Below the pieces are notes generated by a model, which saw nothing but the letters and a program-made list of their open reading frames with translations, had not been told where the DNA came from and did no database searches. Of a DNA stretch of 7,909 nt, positions 1 through 5,678 are shown piece by piece. The position numbers and the translations under genes were made by a program. This DNA comes from Pseudomonadota bacterium (GTDB lineage Bacteria > Pseudomonadota > Alphaproteobacteria > Rhizobiales > Hyphomicrobiaceae), in NCBI GenBank assembly GCA_023430315.1, contig JAEZAW010000263.1, positions 1-7,909 of the forward strand. Direction: 5' to 3'. Numbering within the stretch: position 1 is the first letter of the stretch; each line of letters starts with the position of its first letter.

Positions 1-465
1 TCGGTCTCGACAGCACACCGTGGGAGGAGACCAGCACGCTCGAGCGCTGCACGCTTGTCCAAAGTCTCGCGCCCCATCTCGGCGAGGCAGGCGGCGCCAC
101 GTCCCCCCCACCACCGTCGCGCGCTGCTGGGGCGGAACAAGTCCCAGGAACCCGATCGAGAGCGCGGAGCACCCATCATCTAGTCCACCGCCGGCATCGC
201 TCCGGCGCGCGGTGTGCACCTGCTCGAGTCTCCCCACCTCGATGCCGGTATTTTCCAGGAGCCAGTCTCTAACACCACGGTTGAGACAATTATGGGCTTC
301 CGGATCAAAGGCCACGCTTGGAAAGCGTGCTTCGCCTGTGCTTGCTTCGTCGATAAGAACTACTGGCTCGTCCCCCTCGACACTCAACACACATGCTGCC
401 AGTTCAACCGCAAATGCCCCGTAAGACGGTCGACGTTCGACCATCGGGACAATCCGCTCGGACAT
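1..465 (-). CDS. NUDIX-like protein, NAD-regulator (NadQ/NrtR-like, COG4111 type), partial at left edge
   Basis: The frame is open from ATG at 465 to the window edge (155 codons, no stop), so the C-terminus is missing. GGGG lies 6 nt before the ATG. About residues 17-112 read like the NUDIX-fold N-terminal domain of alphaproteobacterial NAD-metabolism regulators. The features are a V-E-L-A-A strand, a D-E-P-V-V-L strand, F-D-P-E-A-H followed by R-G-V-R-D-W-L-L-E-N-T-G, then V-E-Q-V-H-T and A-L-S-I-G-F-L-G-L-V. In that family the equivalent positions read like GLR-WV-E-TG, YVEQLYTF and SIGYLAL. The classical catalytic Nudix box is not seen, which fits a regulator better than a hydrolase. From about residue 119 the translation becomes rich in Arg, Cys and Trp and no longer looks like the family, so a frameshift near the G7 run (103-109) is possible. 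The family call comes from remembered family patterns and is moderately secure for the first 110 residues only. Confidence 0.6.
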   Translation of the reverse strand, partial: MSERIVPMVERRPSYGAFAVELAACVLSVEGDEPVVLIDEASTGEARFPSVAFDPEAHNCLNRGVRDWLLENTGIEVGRLEQVHTARRSDAGGGLDDGCSALSIGFLGLVPPQQRATVVGGTWRRLPRRDGARDFGQACSARACWSPPTVCCRDR

Positions 466-620
466 GCATTCCCCCGTCGCTGTGCGTGCGGCCCCCCGAC
501 CCTCTGCTCAGCACGATGATCTTCCGACAGGAATTTGTCATTTTTCGTACAAGCAGTTTCTCAATGGCCACAATCGCTTCCGGCTGGACACGTCGCAATT
601 CCGCCACGCCTTTTGCTAAC

Positions 621-668
621 GCATTAATGCTCAAAGACTTATCTCGCCTTTGCCCCTATCTCGCCTTT
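621..668. promoter_or_regulatory. Palindrome plus 12-bp direct repeat, candidate operator or promoter region
   Basis: GCATTAATGC at 621-630 is a perfect 10-bp palindrome. TATCTCGCCTTT occurs at 640-651 and again at 657-668, a 17-bp period, and a looser copy of the core (CGCCTTTT) lies at 607-614. The cluster is about 155 bp upstream of the leftward NUDIX-like gene, in the most AT-rich part of the gap. A role as an operator for that gene is inference; no match to a known regulator motif was recognised. Confidence 0.25.
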
Positions 669-795
669 TTGTGTAATCCGATCAATTGTGGCGGCCCCCA
701 GAATTGTTTCACCGCTTAGCACTGAATTCCTATTCCAGCGGCGCCTCGCGCAGGGAAAAGCCGCGCCTTCGGAATCATAAGGGATTGCAAATACG

Positions 796-820
796 GTGCG
801 TTTGCGAGGCGCGAACGCAC
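796..820 (-). terminator. Strong hairpin downstream of the complex I subunit gene
   Basis: GTGCGTTTGC (796-805) pairs with GCGAACGCAC (811-820) around a 5-nt loop. That gives a 10-bp stem with one G-T wobble. It lies 58 nt past the stop codon of the leftward gene ending at 879, a sensible place for a terminator. On the minus strand the sequence after the stem contains only ATTTG, with no proper T tract, so intrinsic termination is uncertain. It could instead stabilise the mRNA end or belong to an unrecognised RNA. Confidence 0.35.
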
Positions 821-878
821 GTTCGGCCGCTGCAGGCACAACAACGAATGGGAAGTTCCCGCAGTCCGCGGCCGGAAA

Positions 879-1184
879 CTAATGCGTCCAGGGCTCGCGG
901 CGGCCGAACTTGAAATTGTCGGCGTACGATTTGCGAATGGGCTGGCGGGGCTTCGGCTCGCTCAAGCGGAAGGGAATGCCGTTTCGCTCGGCATAAGCGA
1001 TTGCTTCTTCCTTGGTCTCGAATTCCAGGCGTACCTGCGCGCGGGTGTCCGTCGAACTCGTCCAGCCCATAAGCGGATCGACCTCGCGCGGTGCTTCGCC
1101 CTCGAACTCCAGAACCCACTCCTTCGTGCGGGCCTGGCCCGATTGCATGGCCGTTTTAGCAGGACGGTAGATGCGAGCGATCAT
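879..1184 (-). CDS. NDUFS4-like NADH:ubiquinone oxidoreductase (complex I) accessory subunit
   Basis: The gene encodes 101 aa, the usual length of the bacterial ETC_C1_NDUFS4 family. Family hallmarks run end to end. The N-terminus reads A-R-I-Y-R-P-A-K-T-A-M-Q-S-G, followed by W-V-L-E-F-E at 23-28. The central block is P-L-M-G-W-T-S-S (37-44) with Q-V-R-L-E-F, and K-E-E-A-I-A-Y-A-E-R-N-G-I-P follows. The C-terminus is the typical P-W-T-H. In mitochondria and Alphaproteobacteria this small protein sits on the peripheral arm of complex I near the NADH-oxidising module and helps its assembly or stability; it carries no cofactor itself. The ATG at 1184 gives the conserved N-terminus, although no good Shine-Dalgarno sequence precedes it. 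It stands alone here, away from any nuo genes, as is common. The family call is secure. Confidence 0.93.
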   Translation of the reverse strand: MIARIYRPAKTAMQSGQARTKEWVLEFEGEAPREVDPLMGWTSSTDTRAQVRLEFETKEEAIAYAERNGIPFRLSEPKPRQPIRKSYADNFKFGRREPWTH

Positions 1185-1281
1185 GAGCGTGCGGATCCGG
1201 AAAGGTGCTGAACGGCGATCGACTGAACAGGCGCACGACCGTTAGCACTCTTTAATCGTTCTGAAAATATGGCGCTGGCGC

Positions 1282-2433
1282 TCAAGCAGGACGCAGCTCG
1301 CTTGCCACCAGTGCGGACCATAGCTCCACGCCGTGCGGGATCACCGCGTCATTGAAATCGAAGTGGGGTGAATGGAGGCCGGGATTGGCGCCGGCCTTCT
1401 GAGCGCCCAACCAGATATAGGCTCCGGGCACCTCCTGAAGCATGAAGGCGAAATCCTCGGCGGCCATGCTCGGCTTGGCGTCGCGGACGGTCAGAGCCGG
1501 CGTGGACGCTGTGATCGTCGCGCGCACAATCTCCGCGGCGTTCCGATCGTTGATGGTCGCCGGGTAGCGGCGCTCGTACCGTGTCTCGGCCGTGCACTCG
1601 TAGGCGGCTGCGACGCTCGAAGCGACATGCACCATGCGCTTCTCGATGAGGTCGCCTATTGCGGCGTCGAACCAGCGCGTGGTGCCTCGGATGACGGCGA
1701 CCTCGGGAATGACGTTCCAGACATCGCCCGTGTGGATCTGCGTCACCGAAACCACTGAGGCTTCGACCGGCGAAACATTCCGGCTCGCGATCGTCTGTAG
1801 GGCGCCGACGATATTGCTTGCCGCAACGACCGGATCGGCGCCTTCGTGCGGCATGGCGCCATGCGATCCGCGCCCGCGCACTTCGATCTCGAAAGTTCCG
1901 AAAGCGGCCATCATGGCGTCGTCGCGCGCTACGACCTCTCCGACGGGGAGCGCCGGCCAGTTGTGGAGCCCGTAGATCCGGCTCATGGGAAAATCGCGGA
2001 ACAGGCCGGCTTTGACCATCTCGCGGCCGCCGCCTTCACTTTCCTCGGCGGGCTGGAAGACGAAGTGCACCGTGCCGTCGAAATCAACGTTCTGGGCGCA
2101 GCGGCGCGCCGCCGCAAGCAGCACGGACACGTGGCCGTCGTGACCGCAGGCGTGCATCTTGCCGGGCCGCGTCGACTTATGCGGTATGTCGCTCGCTTCC
2201 TCGATCGGGAGCGCGTCCATATCCGCGCGGATCCCGATCGTGCGCCCTGACGAGCCACGCGAGAGCGTGCCGACGACACCCGTGCCGGCGATGCCTGTCT
2301 TGACGCTCAAGCCCCATGCACCGAGCTGACGCGCAATGAACGCCGCCGTCTCACGTTCCTCGAAGGCGAGCTCGGGCTTGCTGTGAAGCTGGCGCCGCCA
2401 GGCAATCACATCTTCGAGATCATCGGTGCGCAT
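1282..2433 (-). CDS. M20D family amidohydrolase (hippurate / N-acyl-amino-acid hydrolase type)
   Basis: The product is 383 aa, normal for the family. It is a cytosolic zinc- or manganese-dependent enzyme that hydrolyses the amide bond of N-acyl amino acids or related conjugates; the exact substrate cannot be read from sequence. Visible motifs in order are R-R-Q-L-H-S-K-P-E-L near residues 13-22, G-I-R-A-D-M-D-A-L-P-I (67-77), H-A-C-G-H-D (94-99) with metal ligands C96 and H98, and Q-P-A-E-E (127-131) with the catalytic/metal Glu pair. These are followed by L-H-N-W (156-159) with H157, G-R-G-S-H-G-A-M-P-H in the dimerisation (lid) domain (187-196), A-E-D-F (325-328) and L-H-S-P-H-F-D (353-359) with ligand H354. 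All expected active-site residues are present. An ATG 66 bp further upstream is in frame, but the start at 2433 is preferred because GAGGA lies 9 nt before it and the family N-terminus begins there. No signal peptide is seen. Confidence 0.93.
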   Translation of the reverse strand: MRTDDLEDVIAWRRQLHSKPELAFEERETAAFIARQLGAWGLSVKTGIAGTGVVGTLSRGSSGRTIGIRADMDALPIEEASDIPHKSTRPGKMHACGHDGHVSVLLAAARRCAQNVDFDGTVHFVFQPAEESEGGGREMVKAGLFRDFPMSRIYGLHNWPALPVGEVVARDDAMMAAFGTFEIEVRGRGSHGAMPHEGADPVVAASNIVGALQTIASRNVSPVEASVVSVTQIHTGDVWNVIPEVAVIRGTTRWFDAAIGDLIEKRMVHVASSVAAAYECTAETRYERRYPATINDRNAAEIVRATITASTPALTVRDAKPSMAAEDFAFMLQEVPGAYIWLGAQKAGANPGLHSPHFDFNDAVIPHGVELWSALVASELRPA

Positions 2434-2641
2434 GTCGATCCATCCTCGTGAGCCCGAAAAGCGCTGCAACGGTCGGAAATTACGGCCATATATGCACATT
2501 CTACAGCGAGCGTTCTACTTGTTGTCCTGTGATATGGCAGCTCGGCCGCAGCACCGGGATCGAATGTCGCATTTCCTCAAGTTGCCACATCAACGAGGTT
2601 GACTGTGTCCATTCGGCAAGCGGGCGCTCCTGCCCGCCAAA

Positions 2642-2767
2642 ATGTCGACGTCAACGACGAGCATCGAGAACTACGGAACCAAGGCAATCCCGCAAGTGCA
2701 GTGTCTCCGAGCGCGACCGGCCGAAGTCGCGGACACCATCGTGCGCCCTCTCCGGCCACAGCGGTAA
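2642..2767 (+). CDS. Possible 41-aa small protein, doubtful
   Basis: An ATG at 2642 opens a 41-codon frame ending in TAA at 2765-2767. Its composition resembles a real protein more than the neighbouring frames do: a Ser/Thr-rich start, then E-N-Y-G-T-K-A-I-P and R-P-A-E-V-A-D-T-I-V, with many codons ending in G or C. Against it, no Shine-Dalgarno sequence precedes the ATG (a GC hairpin ends 4 nt upstream), no domain is recognised, and a similar short frame can arise by chance in GC-rich DNA. It could be a small protein, a relic of a degraded gene, or noise. Confidence 0.18.
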   Translation: MSTSTTSIENYGTKAIPQVQCLRARPAEVADTIVRPLRPQR

Positions 2768-2849
2768 TGCCTCGACGCTGCATCAACTAGCGCCGCCCTC
2801 CGTTCACGACGCCTGCCGCTGAGCTGGAGCAATTTTGCGCGCGTACTTC

Positions 2850-2855
2850 AGGAGG
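2850..2855 (+). promoter_or_regulatory. Ribosome binding site fixing a GTG start
   Basis: AGGAGG lies 5 nt before the GTG at 2861. This perfect anti-Shine-Dalgarno match decides the unusual GTG start of the methyltransferase gene. The sequence is seen directly; its function follows from standard bacterial initiation. Confidence 0.8.
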
Positions 2856-2860
2856 CGCTT

Positions 2861-3646
2861 GTGGCTGCACTGAACCCTCTGCTGACCAAGGTATTCCGCG
2901 GCCCGCTCGATCTGAACGGGCCGATCATCGGACGCATCTTCTATGTGTTCGAGTACGTGAGATCGTATGTCGAGGAGCGGCTCGAGGCTTTCGACGCGCG
3001 TTTCGGCACGGATACGTCGGCGCCCACGTTCGAGCGTGACCAGCGGACGGATGTTCACTTCTACGTCCCGACGACCGCTTCCATCATCTACAGCATCCTG
3101 ACCTTCCTCCCGCTCGAGTCGGAGAAGTTTACGTTCGTCGACATGGGATCGGGCAAAGGTCGTGCGCTGCTCGTCGCATCCGAATTCCCGTTCCAGAAGA
3201 TCGTCGGCATTGAGCTCTCGGACAGCCTCCACAAGATCGCCGAGGACAACGTGAAGCTTTACAAGCCGGCGTCCCAGCAGTGCGCGAGCTTCGATCTCAA
3301 GTGCATGGATGCTCTTGAGTACGCCTACGGGGACGAGCCGGTCGTGCTCTATCTCTTCGATCCGTTCGGACGCGAGATCCTTCAGGAGGTCGTCGCAAAC
3401 CTGGAGACCTCGCTGAAGGCAAAGCCTCGTGAAGCCTATGTCGTCTACGTCTACCCGCAGTACGACGATGTGCTGGAGAACTCGTCCGTCCTGCGGAAGG
3501 TGACCGAAGGCGGACCCAAGTGGCAGCCCTGGAGCCAGTACACCATCTACGCGGCCACAACCGCGACAGAGGGTGATCGCGAGCTTGTGGCAAGCACATC
3601 GCGTGATAGCGATGCGGGCACCACGCCGACCAGCAAAGCAGCGTAG
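2861..3646 (+). CDS. Class I SAM-dependent methyltransferase
   Basis: The protein has 261 aa. The Rossmann-fold SAM-binding motif I is clear at residues 92-101 (F-V-D-M-G-S-G-K-G-R). Motif post-I, V-G-I-E-L-S (115-120), ends the second strand at the acidic residue that would bind the ribose of SAM. Motif IV, L-Y-L-F-D-P-F-G (163-170), marks the catalytic-pocket strand. The D-x-G-S-G-K-G-R form and the L-F-D/N-P-F-G motif are typical of a widespread bacterial group with DOT1-like motif I whose substrates are mostly unknown. A helical N-terminal region (about 1-85) precedes the catalytic fold, and the last 25 residues are a Thr/Ser/Ala-rich, probably disordered tail. No signal peptide or membrane segment is seen, so it should be cytosolic. 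It starts at GTG behind a perfect Shine-Dalgarno sequence. It is transcribed alone and converges on apbE, so context gives no substrate. A longer open frame on the opposite strand covers the same DNA but has no domain or start signal. Confidence 0.88.
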   Translation: MAALNPLLTKVFRGPLDLNGPIIGRIFYVFEYVRSYVEERLEAFDARFGTDTSAPTFERDQRTDVHFYVPTTASIIYSILTFLPLESEKFTFVDMGSGKGRALLVASEFPFQKIVGIELSDSLHKIAEDNVKLYKPASQQCASFDLKCMDALEYAYGDEPVVLYLFDPFGREILQEVVANLETSLKAKPREAYVVYVYPQYDDVLENSSVLRKVTEGGPKWQPWSQYTIYAATTATEGDRELVASTSRDSDAGTTPTSKAA

Positions 3647-3656
3647 TTTGCTGCTT
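3631..3656. terminator. Inverted repeat at convergent gene ends, possible bidirectional terminator
   Basis: CAGCAAA (3631-3637) can pair with TTTGCTG (3647-3653). Alternatively AAGCAGC (3636-3642) can pair with GCTGCTT (3650-3656). The two 7-bp stems are mutually exclusive and span the stop codons of both convergent genes, which end only 8 bp apart. There is no run of T on either strand, so intrinsic termination is only a possibility. Confidence 0.3.
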
Positions 3657-4713
3657 ACGCCTCGAGGAGTGCCTCGAAGGCCGGCGTCAGTGTCTCCGAG
3701 AATCCCTGTGGCGTACGCTGCACGATCCGGGCTGCTATCCGATGCGGTCGGGCAAAGGCCACGGCAGCCTCTGCTCCCATCACCATCATGGCTGTCGCTA
3801 GCGCATCGGCCCACATGCAGCTCTTGTGCAGGACAGTAGCGGCGGCGACGCCATTCGCGAGAGGGCGACCACTCGCGGGATCGATCGTATGTGCGTAGCA
3901 GCGGTCACCGTGCTCGAAGAATCGTCGATAGTCGCCTGACGTCGCAACCGAGAGCCCGTGCAAGGCCATCACGATGTCCGACACGGCTGCTTCCGGGCTG
4001 TTCCCGATTGGAGGCTGTTCGAGCGCCACCCACCACGGCGTGCCATCCGGCTTGACGCCTTCACCTCGCAGCTCACCGCCGACCTCGACGAGGAAATCGC
4101 GAACGCCGAGCCTCTTGAGCGCCCGCGCGGCCTGATCGACAGCGAATCCCTTCGCAATCCCGCAGAGGTCGATGTGGAGGCCGCCGGGCTGGCACACGCG
4201 ACGCTGCGCGTGGTCGATCTCGAGACGCTGCCAGCCCGCACTAGCCAGCATGCGTTCTGTGTCATGGGCGCCGGGCGGCGAGCATGGCACGGCTGACGGG
4301 CCAAAGCCCCAGGCATCGGTCAAGGCCCCGAGCGTCGGATCGAAGGCGCCATTGCTGTCCCGCGCGATCGTCAATGCCGTCTTCAGCACAGCGAAGAAGT
4401 TCACGGGCAACGTGTGCCAACTGCCTGCCGGCGCTGAATTGAATTTTGAGAGCGCCGATGTCGTGACCCAGGGGCTCATTTCATCGACGACGTGATCGAG
4501 CGCATCCTGGATGGTCCGCCTGACCTGCGGCGCGCAGGAGTTGGAAGTCGCGTAGAGCTTCGCGGACCATGTGGTCCCCATAGACTCGCCACTCACCTCC
4601 ACGAGCGTGTCGCGACCCGGCATCGGCCACAGCGCATGAGCGGCTGTGATCTCCGGCACGACGACGCGCCGGGCCGAAGTGAGCGGCGACCGCATCAGCG
4701 CGCCGCCGCTCAT
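3655..4713 (-). CDS. apbE: FAD:protein FMN transferase (ApbE family)
   Basis: The product is 352 aa. ApbE enzymes cleave FAD and, with Mg2+, attach FMN through a phosphoester bond to a Ser or Thr of a target protein. Family motifs appear in order: E-S-M-G-T-T-W near residues 43-49, G-A-F-D-P-T-L-G-A-L-T-D-A-W-G-F-G (122-138), H-I-D-L-C-G-I-A-K-G-F-A-V-D (180-193), and V-E-V-G-G-E-L-R-G-E-G (209-219). They continue with A-T-S-G-D-Y-R-R-F-F (257-266), H-T-I-D-P-A-S-G-R-P (275-284) and A-D-A-L-A-T-A (302-308), whose Asp is the expected Mg2+ ligand. All hallmarks are intact. Several starts are possible. ATG 4713 is chosen because it lies just past the upstream stop (16-nt gap), though its ribosome site is weak; ATG 4695 would shorten it by 6 residues. 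Neither start, nor the open frame further upstream, gives a signal peptide or lipobox, which is unusual for an ApbE with an exported target. It is the last gene of the operon, and its likely client is the DUF2271 protein. Confidence 0.93.
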   Translation of the reverse strand: MSGGALMRSPLTSARRVVVPEITAAHALWPMPGRDTLVEVSGESMGTTWSAKLYATSNSCAPQVRRTIQDALDHVVDEMSPWVTTSALSKFNSAPAGSWHTLPVNFFAVLKTALTIARDSNGAFDPTLGALTDAWGFGPSAVPCSPPGAHDTERMLASAGWQRLEIDHAQRRVCQPGGLHIDLCGIAKGFAVDQAARALKRLGVRDFLVEVGGELRGEGVKPDGTPWWVALEQPPIGNSPEAAVSDIVMALHGLSVATSGDYRRFFEHGDRCYAHTIDPASGRPLANGVAAATVLHKSCMWADALATAMMVMGAEAAVAFARPHRIAARIVQRTPQGFSETLTPAFEALLEA

Positions 4714-4729
4714 GTCGTAAGCCCAGCGG

Positions 4730-5632
4730 TCACTGCGGCAGAAACTCGAGCGTAGCGACGTAGCCGACGCGGCGCTTGGCCTTGTCGACAGTGCTCGGCA
4801 GATCACCCAGCGAGGCGTTCAGCCAGTACATGCCGGGTTCTGCGACCTTGAAGCTCAGGACACCTTCTGCATCGGTCTTGAAGTCCATCTCGCCGAGCTT
4901 GTCGCGATAGCGGATGCCGCCCGGGATCACCTTGACCGCCATGTCGGCGGCCGGCTTGCCATCCGCAACAAAGCGGAACTTCACCGTCTCGCCCACCATG
5001 AGATCATTGGGATGCGTCATCGGCAGGAGCTCGAGACCCTTGCCCGTGGACTTGAGCGCCGTATCCGTCGGTTTGCCCGAAGTGACGAATATCTCGATGC
5101 GATTGTGGCCCTCCGTCACCCTGAGATCCTCGGCATCCGCGGGGATGTCCTTTGCCAAGGACTCGGCCGTGCCGCGCCAGCGCTTCGTCTCGCCGCCGAG
5201 CTTGTAGGAAGCCGTCAGCATCTCGTTGATGGCCGCGATGCGATAGGTGCCCTTCTGCTTCAGATGAACATCGAACGTGGCGCGATAGCGGCCCATGCTG
5301 CCGTTTTGCGCTTCGACGGCCGAGCCGTCCGGCGCCGTCACGACGAGATCGGCCGGTCGCCCACCGCGGCGTCCCGCCGGCCCACCTTTGCCCTTGGGAC
5401 CTTTCGCACCAGCGGCCGGTCCGCCGTCCTCATCGGCACCGATGTTGGCGAGCCGCATGGGGAAGTGCTCAAAGTAGAAGAGATCGTTGGAAATGGCAGC
5501 GTCGACCGTCACCCAGGGATCATCGCCCGAAAGCACGGTCGCAGATGGCAGCATCCACGCCCGATGGGCCTCGGCGGCAACGGGCAGGCACGCGAGGAGC
5601 GCGACGACGGCAAGCTTGGCAGTTGTCTTCAT
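4730..5632 (-). CDS. DUF4198-type exported protein
   Basis: The 300-aa product has a clear Sec signal peptide: Lys2 and Lys6, a hydrophobic core to about residue 19, and A-E-A before H-R-A-W. Cleavage there would leave His23 as the first mature residue. The mature start A-H-R-A-W-M-L-P-S and the following D-A-A-I-S-N-D-L-F-Y-F-E-H-F-P are typical of DUF4198 proteins, periplasmic beta-sandwich proteins seen near metal-uptake genes in proteobacteria. The C-terminal part (about 205-297), with G-E-T-V-K-F-R-F, D-A-E-G-V-L-S-F and P-G-M-Y-W-L, resembles an immunoglobulin-like or carboxypeptidase-regulatory-like beta domain. A Gly/Pro/Lys-rich insertion at 70-93 looks collagen-like and disordered. 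The start at 5632 is chosen because GAGAGGG lies 6 nt upstream and it gives the cleanest signal peptide; in-frame ATGs also exist at 5638, 5656 and 5668. Its biochemical role is unknown. A periplasmic metal- or substrate-binding partner of the PepSY/DUF2271 pair is inference. Confidence 0.85.
   Translation of the reverse strand: MKTTAKLAVVALLACLPVAAEAHRAWMLPSATVLSGDDPWVTVDAAISNDLFYFEHFPMRLANIGADEDGGPAAGAKGPKGKGGPAGRRGGRPADLVVTAPDGSAVEAQNGSMGRYRATFDVHLKQKGTYRIAAINEMLTASYKLGGETKRWRGTAESLAKDIPADAEDLRVTEGHNRIEIFVTSGKPTDTALKSTGKGLELLPMTHPNDLMVGETVKFRFVADGKPAADMAVKVIPGGIRYRDKLGEMDFKTDAEGVLSFKVAEPGMYWLNASLGDLPSTVDKAKRRVGYVATLEFLPQ
5354..5425 (-). repeat. Collagen-like Gly/Pro/Lys low-complexity segment within the DUF4198 gene
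   Basis: Residues 70-93 of the DUF4198 protein are almost only G, P, A, K and R, with G-P-K-G-K-G-G-P-A-G in the middle. The corresponding DNA is GC-rich and repetitive. It lies between the first beta strands and the next domain, so a flexible exposed loop is likely. Such segments expand and contract easily and may vary among relatives. Confidence 0.6.
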
Positions 5633-5678
5633 GTTCATCCCTCTCGCTGGTGTCATGGCCAGAGTCATGCGTTGAGAG

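Larger units (their letters stand above)
466..878. other. Intergenic region without a convincing gene
   Basis: This stretch of about 410 bp lies between the start of the NUDIX-like gene and the stop of the complex I subunit gene. Its 520-690 section is visibly richer in A and T than the flanks, as expected for a promoter region. It contains a perfect 10-bp palindrome (621-630), a 12-bp direct repeat (640-651 and 657-668) and a strong hairpin (796-820). Open frames on both strands are short, lack a ribosome binding site and show no recognisable domain. No tRNA-like T-loop or cloverleaf was found. Confidence 0.5.
2434..2860. other. Divergent intergenic region between amidohydrolase and methyltransferase genes
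   Basis: These 427 bp separate a leftward and a rightward gene, so promoters for both should lie here. The amidohydrolase side is AT-richer (about 2480-2530). On the minus strand it offers TAGAAT and TATATG as possible -10 elements, but no convincing -35 hexamer at the right distance. A 6-bp GC hairpin (GCGGGC, loop GCTCCT, GCCCGC) lies at 2620-2637. A 41-codon ORF follows at 2642-2767 and is listed separately. Nothing resembling a tRNA, a transposon end or a riboswitch was recognised. Confidence 0.5.

Noticed and set aside
404..634. A 76-codon minus-strand frame from a TTG start that overlaps the beginning of the NUDIX-like gene
   Set aside because: The first 35 residues look vaguely helical, but it has a rare start, no ribosome site and no domain, and it overlaps a better-supported gene by about 60 bp.
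1242..1250. TTAGCACTC, identical to one arm of the CIRCE heat-shock operator
   Set aside because: The second arm GAGTGCTAA is missing at the required 9-nt spacing, so this is probably a chance half-site.
2620..2637. GC hairpin in the divergent intergenic region as a terminator or transposon remnant
   Set aside because: The stem is only 6 bp with no T tract, no gene ends nearby, and no matching terminal repeat or target-site duplication was found.
2804..3814. A 336-codon open frame on the minus strand opposite the methyltransferase gene
   Set aside because: It is longer than the methyltransferase but has no start signal or recognisable domain, and it runs into the 3' end of apbE. The opposite strand has SAM-binding motifs and a perfect Shine-Dalgarno sequence.
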